From Avibacterium sp. 21-586 (lineage in GTDB: Bacteria; Pseudomonadota; Gammaproteobacteria; Enterobacterales; Pasteurellaceae), in assembly GCF_026226775.1 (NCBI RefSeq), contig NZ_JAKKOD010000001.1, forward strand, positions 1,048,501-1,112,500: a stretch of 64,000 nucleotides of DNA. Direction: 5' to 3'. The first letter of the stretch is position 1, and every line of letters starts with the position of its first letter. The position numbers were made by a program, and so were the translations under genes. The notes below the pieces were generated by a model that searched no databases, was not told where the DNA came from, and saw only the letters and a program-made list of their open reading frames with translations. Below are positions 59,674-64,000 of this stretch, piece after piece.

Positions 59674-60468
59674 TTAAACATTTCTTCCTAGTACTTCAAT
59701 TTGGCTTAATGCCGTAAATGGTGAAGGATCTTTCGCTTTCACAAAATGTGTTAATTGCAAATGCTCGCATTGACGTTTGGCAAATTGGAAAAACTGAGGT
59801 TGCCCTGTTCTTTCCAAATTTAAGAGCTCTTCTGAACCATCAGAAAATTGTACGCTAACTTGCTGCCACCACGCATCGTGTGGAAAATCTGCGCGCAAAA
59901 TTAGCACAAGCCCATCAACTTCTACATTGCGTCCAAATTCAATTTTTAATTCTGCGTTCGGATCTTGTGCGTTACTCCAAGAAGTGAAAGGATAGGAACC
60001 GTGTGCATTACTGTCAAAAATACCATCAATGACATTGTATGACGCAAAACGAATGTTGCTCGCCACAATGTTGCTACTAATGCGTGGATAAACGCTCGTT
60101 TGCTGTGGTTGAAAATACGGATTAAAGGCAAGATTACCATATTGCGCCACTTCGTAATCTCTGGCAACACGTACCCATAGAAAATGAATGCCGCCTTGGA
60201 ATGCCTTATCACTGTTAAATAAACGTCTGTCATCGCCAAAAGGAATGCGGTATTCAAAGCAATTTTCAGTTAAATAGACAAGGCTACTTTCAAGGCTATC
60301 TTCTAAACGTAATTTTAAATAACAAGGTGCATTATCTGTTTCAATACAAATGCGATCGCCTGCTTGATACTCACCTTTGTAAGTGAGCATTAAGAAATCA
60401 AACGCACTTTTACACAATTTAATATTATCATCTTTATCTAAAATGCTTAGAGTAATTTTTGTCATCAT
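59674..60468 (-). CDS. Orphan protein with F5/8 type C (discoidin)-like domain, no signal peptide
   Basis: 264 residues. No signal peptide or membrane segment, so it is predicted cytoplasmic. The C-terminal half (about 130-264) has a galactose-binding-like jelly-roll pattern: SNIRFASYNVIDGIFDSNAHG, SYPFTSWSN, AELKIEFGRNVEVDGLVLILR, VSVQFSDGSEELLNL and a final beta strand IEVLGRN. The N-terminal half is unrecognised. No catalytic motif. It sits between the sulfatase and the AgaR-like gene, behind a hairpin. It may bind the imported sugar phosphate or a regulator, which is guesswork. Confidence 0.6.
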   Translation of the reverse strand: MMTKITLSILDKDDNIKLCKSAFDFLMLTYKGEYQAGDRICIETDNAPCYLKLRLEDSLESSLVYLTENCFEYRIPFGDDRRLFNSDKAFQGGIHFLWVRVARDYEVAQYGNLAFNPYFQPQQTSVYPRISSNIVASNIRFASYNVIDGIFDSNAHGSYPFTSWSNAQDPNAELKIEFGRNVEVDGLVLILRADFPHDAWWQQVSVQFSDGSEELLNLERTGQPQFFQFAKRQCEHLQLTHFVKAKDPSPFTALSQIEVLGRNV

Positions 60469-60483
60469 TTCTCCTCAAAAAAA

Positions 60484-60506
60484 TCAGCCACAATAATAGT
60501 GGCTGA
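60484..60506 (-). terminator. Hairpin (attenuator or terminator) after the sulfatase gene
   Basis: TCAGCCAC (60484-60491) pairs perfectly with GTGGCTGA (60499-60506); leftward a run of seven Ts follows, right before the ribosome site of the F5/8-like gene. Full termination would leave the next gene without a promoter, so partial read-through is likely. Confidence 0.8.
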
Positions 60507-60515
60507 CTAATCAGA

Positions 60516-62141
60516 TTATTTTGCTTTTGCTGAAGCCTCAATGGCTTGGAATTCTTCTGGATTCCATACCATCGGTTTTGGCTGGGCGCTGATCCAGTCG
60601 TAGAACGCTTTTTGCAATTCTTTCACTTTTTCTGGATATTTATCTGCCACATCTTGGCTTTCTGCTGGATCAACTTTGTCGTGGTAAAGGTGAAGTTTGT
60701 TACTTCCGTCATTGTAGAAGTATAACGCCCAATCTTGATCACGAATTGCCCAAGCGCTTTTTGATAATTTTTCTAAGTTTGGATTTTTTGGTGCCTCATT
60801 AGTGTTATAAGTGATGTATTTCCAATAATCTGCCCAGAATTGTTGGTTTTCTTCACTATAATGTTTCGCACCAGGGCCTGCCCAATATAAGTATTTATGC
60901 GGAGAAACTTTTTCTTTCCCTTCTAATACAGGTAAAATATCACGGCCATCTAATTTCAATGAATCTGGCACTTTAATATTTGCTGCTTTCAATGCACTCG
61001 GCAGAATATCCATCGCAGAAATTAACATATCGTTTTTGCTATCTGCGGGAATATGTCCTGGCCAAGATACGATAAATGGTACACGTACCCCACCATTATA
61101 CATTTGTCCTTTGAACCCACGATCCATACCATTTAATGGCATTGGCGCTTCGTGTACAGAACCGTTATCGGATAAGAAGAAAATAATGGTATTATCTAAT
61201 TTGCCATCGGCTTTCAATTTATCGATGATTTTTCCAATACCTTCATCCGCTGCATTAATTGCCGCAAAATATTTATCCGCTTCAACGTTACCTGTATTGA
61301 ATTGATCCATATATTTTGCCGGTGAAGCTTCTTCTAATGGAATGTGCGGTACGCTATAGGCAAGATTTAAGAAGAAGGGTTTATCGCCTGCTTTATCAAT
61401 AAATTGTAGCGCTTCATTGGTTAAATTATGAGTTAAATAACCCGGTGCTTCGATAGGTTTGTCATTACGCCATAATGCAGGGGAATTCCATAATGCTGCC
61501 CCAGATACAAAGTAGCTATAAGAATAATCAAAACCACGATCTGTTGGGAAATAGCCTTTATCTGGTACAGATGAGAAGTTATCGTGATAATCACGAGTTT
61601 TCACATCATCAGGCTTAGTGATACGTCCAATTTTTCTGTCTTTGTTTACGCGTGCATTGTGATATTTCCCGATATTTGCAGTGGTGTAACCGTTTTCTTG
61701 GAACAACGCAGGTAATAATTTCACATCAAGTGGAATACCGTTAAATGAATCATCGTTACTATAAATACCAAACGAAGCAGGATAACGTCCTGTTAAAATC
61801 CCTGCACGAGATGGCCCACAAACAGGGTGAGCAACGAACGCATTGGTCATTTTTACCCCGCTAGCCGCTAATTTAGATACATTCGGCATTGCGCGTTGTG
61901 CAGCATCGATCATTTTATCTAAATCACCTTGATAACGCGCTGCAACAGGACGTTTGCTTAGTTCATTTTTGTCTAACGAATCAATGGCAAAGTCTAGTTG
62001 CCCCGTACCAAGATCATCCATCACTATCACTAAAACGTTCGGATGCTGAGTATTGTTCGTTTGTGCATAAAGTGGCTGAGCTGCCGCACCACCTACTACT
62101 AATGCTGATAACAAACACTTATTGAGTAATGAAAGTTTCAT
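60516..62141 (-). CDS. Exported arylsulfatase-type sulfatase, Cys-type active site
   Basis: 541 residues. The signal peptide ends near LYAQ (about 26). The active site CGPSRAGILTGRYP has Cys108 in C-x-P-x-R, the residue turned into formylglycine; metal ligands are MDDLGTGQLD (42-43) and FFLSDNGSVHEAP. The C-terminus has LYHDKVDPAESQDVA, the usual sulfatase end. It would remove sulfate from host glycan sugars in the periplasm. The next gene upstream encodes its anaerobic maturase, 21 bases away. Substrate (GalNAc-6S, GalNAc-4S, GlcNAc-6S) cannot be assigned, though the cluster points to GalNAc. Confidence 0.92.
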   Translation of the reverse strand: MKLSLLNKCLLSALVVGGAAAQPLYAQTNNTQHPNVLVIVMDDLGTGQLDFAIDSLDKNELSKRPVAARYQGDLDKMIDAAQRAMPNVSKLAASGVKMTNAFVAHPVCGPSRAGILTGRYPASFGIYSNDDSFNGIPLDVKLLPALFQENGYTTANIGKYHNARVNKDRKIGRITKPDDVKTRDYHDNFSSVPDKGYFPTDRGFDYSYSYFVSGAALWNSPALWRNDKPIEAPGYLTHNLTNEALQFIDKAGDKPFFLNLAYSVPHIPLEEASPAKYMDQFNTGNVEADKYFAAINAADEGIGKIIDKLKADGKLDNTIIFFLSDNGSVHEAPMPLNGMDRGFKGQMYNGGVRVPFIVSWPGHIPADSKNDMLISAMDILPSALKAANIKVPDSLKLDGRDILPVLEGKEKVSPHKYLYWAGPGAKHYSEENQQFWADYWKYITYNTNEAPKNPNLEKLSKSAWAIRDQDWALYFYNDGSNKLHLYHDKVDPAESQDVADKYPEKVKELQKAFYDWISAQPKPMVWNPEEFQAIEASAKAK

Positions 62142-62162
62142 TAAATTCTCCTTTATTAGGTG

Positions 62163-63359
62163 TTAGTTGATAATTCGCATAATCTCTTCTGCTAAACCAC
62201 CTTGTTGAATAATATCGCGCATACGATGCATTAAAGGTGCAGTTTGGCGGAAGAAAAGTTGGTAAGAAGGACAAAGATAATTGTGTTTAAATTTTTCCCC
62301 TTTCAGATTCACAATACGGTGTTTTGGACAACCGCCTTGACAAATCATTCGTACATCACATTTTTCGCAAGCTTTAGTGAGCGTTTCTTTTTTCGCATTA
62401 CCAAATTTTTGTTGCTTAGTTGAAAGGGCAATTTGATTGAGTGGCTGTTTATTGACATTGCCTAAACGATAATCAGGATAAACATAGTGGTCACAAGAAT
62501 ACACATCACCATTGGCTTCTACGATCATCGCTGTACCACAGGTTTCCGTATGAATACAGCTGGTTGATGGATAGCCTAACCATTGCCCAAGTAAGTTATC
62601 AAATTCACGCACGAAAATACGCCCTACATCTTGGCGAACCCATTCGGTAAATACATCTAACAAGAAATGTCCATAACCATCTGCTGGCACAGAAAAAGGT
62701 GCCATTCGATAATTTTTACCTGGGTTATAATCACTGCGTTGCAAGGAATAATTAGCCACTTCTACAATAGGAATAAACTGCATAAAGGTTGATCCCAGCT
62801 CTTTCAATGCATGGTAGGTTTCTTTCCCTTTATTCCAGTTTTTATCATTGATCACAGTAAGCGTGTTGAAATCCACTTCGTATTCTTTGAATAAATCAAT
62901 CGCTTTTTTCACCCGTTCAAAGGTAGGTTGCCCATTGACAGAAATACGATAGCGGTCGTGAACATCACTTAATCCGTCTACCGAAATCCCAATAAGAAAA
63001 TTATTCTCTTTAAAAAACTCTGCCCATTGGCGATTAATCGCAATGCCATTGGTTTGAAAACCATTGGTGATGGTCTTGCCATTAGCAAATTCTTTCTGAA
63101 ATTGCACCGCTCTTTTGAAAAAATCTAAACCAAGTAAAGTTGGCTCACCACCTTGCCAAGCAAAATCAACGTGATCACCTGCGTGGGATTCAATGTAGTT
63201 TTTAGTGTATTGGCGTAACGTTTCTTCTGACATTAGGCGTACATTATGCGTTAGCACCTGCTCTTTCTCTAAATAAAAGCAGTATTCACATTTAATATTG
63301 CAGTGAAAGCTACTTGGCTTTGCCATCATATGAAAATAAGCGGGTTGAGATTGACACAT
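62163..63359 (-). CDS. Anaerobic sulfatase-maturating enzyme (radical SAM, SPASM)
   Basis: 398 residues. The radical SAM cluster is Cys20-x3-Cys24-x2-Cys27 (HCNIKCEYCFY); FAWQGGEPTLLG and GISVDGLSDVHDRYR follow. The C-terminal SPASM region has CGTAMIVEANGDVYSCDHY and the CEKCDVRMICQGGCPKHR cluster for two more Fe-S centres. It oxidises the sulfatase cysteine to formylglycine without oxygen, in the cytoplasm before export. Gene pairing with a Cys-type sulfatase makes the assignment strong. Confidence 0.93.
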   Translation of the reverse strand: MCQSQPAYFHMMAKPSSFHCNIKCEYCFYLEKEQVLTHNVRLMSEETLRQYTKNYIESHAGDHVDFAWQGGEPTLLGLDFFKRAVQFQKEFANGKTITNGFQTNGIAINRQWAEFFKENNFLIGISVDGLSDVHDRYRISVNGQPTFERVKKAIDLFKEYEVDFNTLTVINDKNWNKGKETYHALKELGSTFMQFIPIVEVANYSLQRSDYNPGKNYRMAPFSVPADGYGHFLLDVFTEWVRQDVGRIFVREFDNLLGQWLGYPSTSCIHTETCGTAMIVEANGDVYSCDHYVYPDYRLGNVNKQPLNQIALSTKQQKFGNAKKETLTKACEKCDVRMICQGGCPKHRIVNLKGEKFKHNYLCPSYQLFFRQTAPLMHRMRDIIQQGGLAEEIMRIIN

Positions 63360-63427
63360 AAACGACTCCTAATGTGAAAGATATGATAGAGAAAAGATAA
63401 TTTTAGTTTAAACAGAATTATCTTTGA

Positions 63428-63452
63428 AAGGGGAAATGTCCTTTTTCCCCTT
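63428..63452 (-). terminator. Hairpin after the isomerase gene
   Basis: AAGGGGAAA (63428-63436) pairs with TTTCCCCTT (63444-63452), directly downstream of the isomerase stop and about 70 bases before the maturase gene. The leftward T tail is short (CTTTCAAAG), so it may be a weak terminator or a 3'-end stabiliser. Confidence 0.55.
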
Positions 63453-63466
63453 ACATCAATAGCAAA

Positions 63467-64000
63467 TTAGCTATTTAATACTTCAGTAACGTAAGCGCGA
63501 ATTTCATCATCTTGACAGTTGTCGAAGAAGCATTGTTGGAAACGCTCGCCACTTACTGCGGTTTTTACCAATTCAGGATCGATCGCACGTAATGTATCTA
63601 AGTAGTTATCTTTTGCTACCGCTGCTTTCACTTGATTTAAGATGCCAGCATTGCGTACTTGCGGCTCGCGACGTTCTACAGGGTAACCTTGCCCACGTTC
63701 ACCTTCAAATGCTTTTTCAAACATATAACGAACGTTTAATTCAGCCCCCCAGCCAAACCCTTTCGCAAATGCTAAAGCTAATGCATTACCATTATTAATT
63801 TGAGAGAATAAGAATGCATCAGCAGGATCTAAACAGTAACCACATACAACCCCAGGATGAAGATTTAATGACATCAACGCACCTTGACCAGTTCCGCAAC
63901 CAGCGATCACAAAATCAACAGCCTTAGAATTAAGCAAAATACTCGCCATAATCCCTAAGTGGATATAGGTTAAGTGGTGATCTTGCTCACTGTTCATTCC
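63467..64000 (-). CDS. RpiB/LacA/LacB-type sugar-phosphate isomerase, N-terminus cut by window edge
   Basis: At least 177 residues are visible; the start lies beyond base 64000. The active-site pattern VIAGCGTGQGALMSLNLHPGV and DAFLFSQINNGNALALAFAKG is that of RpiB/LacAB isomerases (CGTG-hx and NDANVLALG). A C-terminal extension of about 90 residues is longer than in RpiB. LacAB convert galactose-6-phosphate to tagatose-6-phosphate. With LacD and AgaA in the cluster, a step toward tagatose-6-phosphate is likely, but the substrate is not shown. Confidence 0.75.
   Translation of the reverse strand, partial: GMNSEQDHHLTYIHLGIMASILLNSKAVDFVIAGCGTGQGALMSLNLHPGVVCGYCLDPADAFLFSQINNGNALALAFAKGFGWGAELNVRYMFEKAFEGERGQGYPVERREPQVRNAGILNQVKAAVAKDNYLDTLRAIDPELVKTAVSGERFQQCFFDNCQDDEIRAYVTEVLNS

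Overview
The window is chromosomal DNA of a gamma-proteobacterium of the family Pasteurellaceae. Gene content and order match that family: lepA-lepB-rnc-era, tsaE-amiB-mutL-miaA-hfq-hflX, a short TyrR, a PAS-less ArcB, pntAB and sapABCDF. Many copies of the 9-base DNA uptake core AAGTGCGGT occur on both strands, which is the Haemophilus/Pasteurella ('Hin') type rather than the Actinobacillus type. I cannot name a species from sequence alone. No tRNA, rRNA, CRISPR array or prophage was seen.

Layout. 1-6.4 kb: the tail of ubiG, a lipid A phosphoethanolamine transferase (eptA), then the leftward lepA-lepB-rnc-era operon. 6.6-11.4 kb: grcA with an FNR box, then rightward ung, yaaA, a lipoprotein gene, fieF and pfkA. 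11.8-15.4 kb: a leftward operon of a MupG-like 6-phospho-muramidase and a GlcNAc-type PTS permease under a perfect CRP site, followed by a decayed IS1016-like (IS1595 family) element. 15.4-20.1 kb: ndk, pepB, infA, arcB, a Nudix hydrolase. 20.2-24.4 kb: a leftward, tightly packed surface-glycan operon (O-antigen ligase-like, GT25 glycosyltransferase, sulfatase-fold membrane transferase) ending in a family-6 DNA glycosylase. 24.5-28.5 kb: pntAB and sfsA.

28.5-38 kb: a compact Fur-box/promoter/terminator unit that looks like a roughly 70-nt iron-regulated small RNA, then a 3008-residue trimeric autotransporter adhesin. 38-49.6 kb: housekeeping genes tyrS to hflX, then tyrR and ycjF/ycjX. 49.7-55.1 kb: the sap peptide-transport operon. 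55.1-56.4 kb: a secreted CBM9-like protein and a YgjV-like membrane protein.

56.6-64 kb: a leftward catabolic cluster that reads as sulfated N-acetylgalactosamine use. It holds a RpiB/LacAB-type isomerase (cut by the window edge), an anaerobic sulfatase-maturing radical SAM enzyme, an exported Cys-type sulfatase, an orphan F5/8-like protein, an AgaR-like repressor, an AgaA-like deacetylase and a LacD aldolase. With a PTS and a deaminase presumably outside the window, these would strip sulfate from host glycan sugars and carry GalNAc-6-phosphate through tagatose phosphates into glycolysis. The candidate Fur small RNA and this sulfo-glycan locus are the two most interesting features here.
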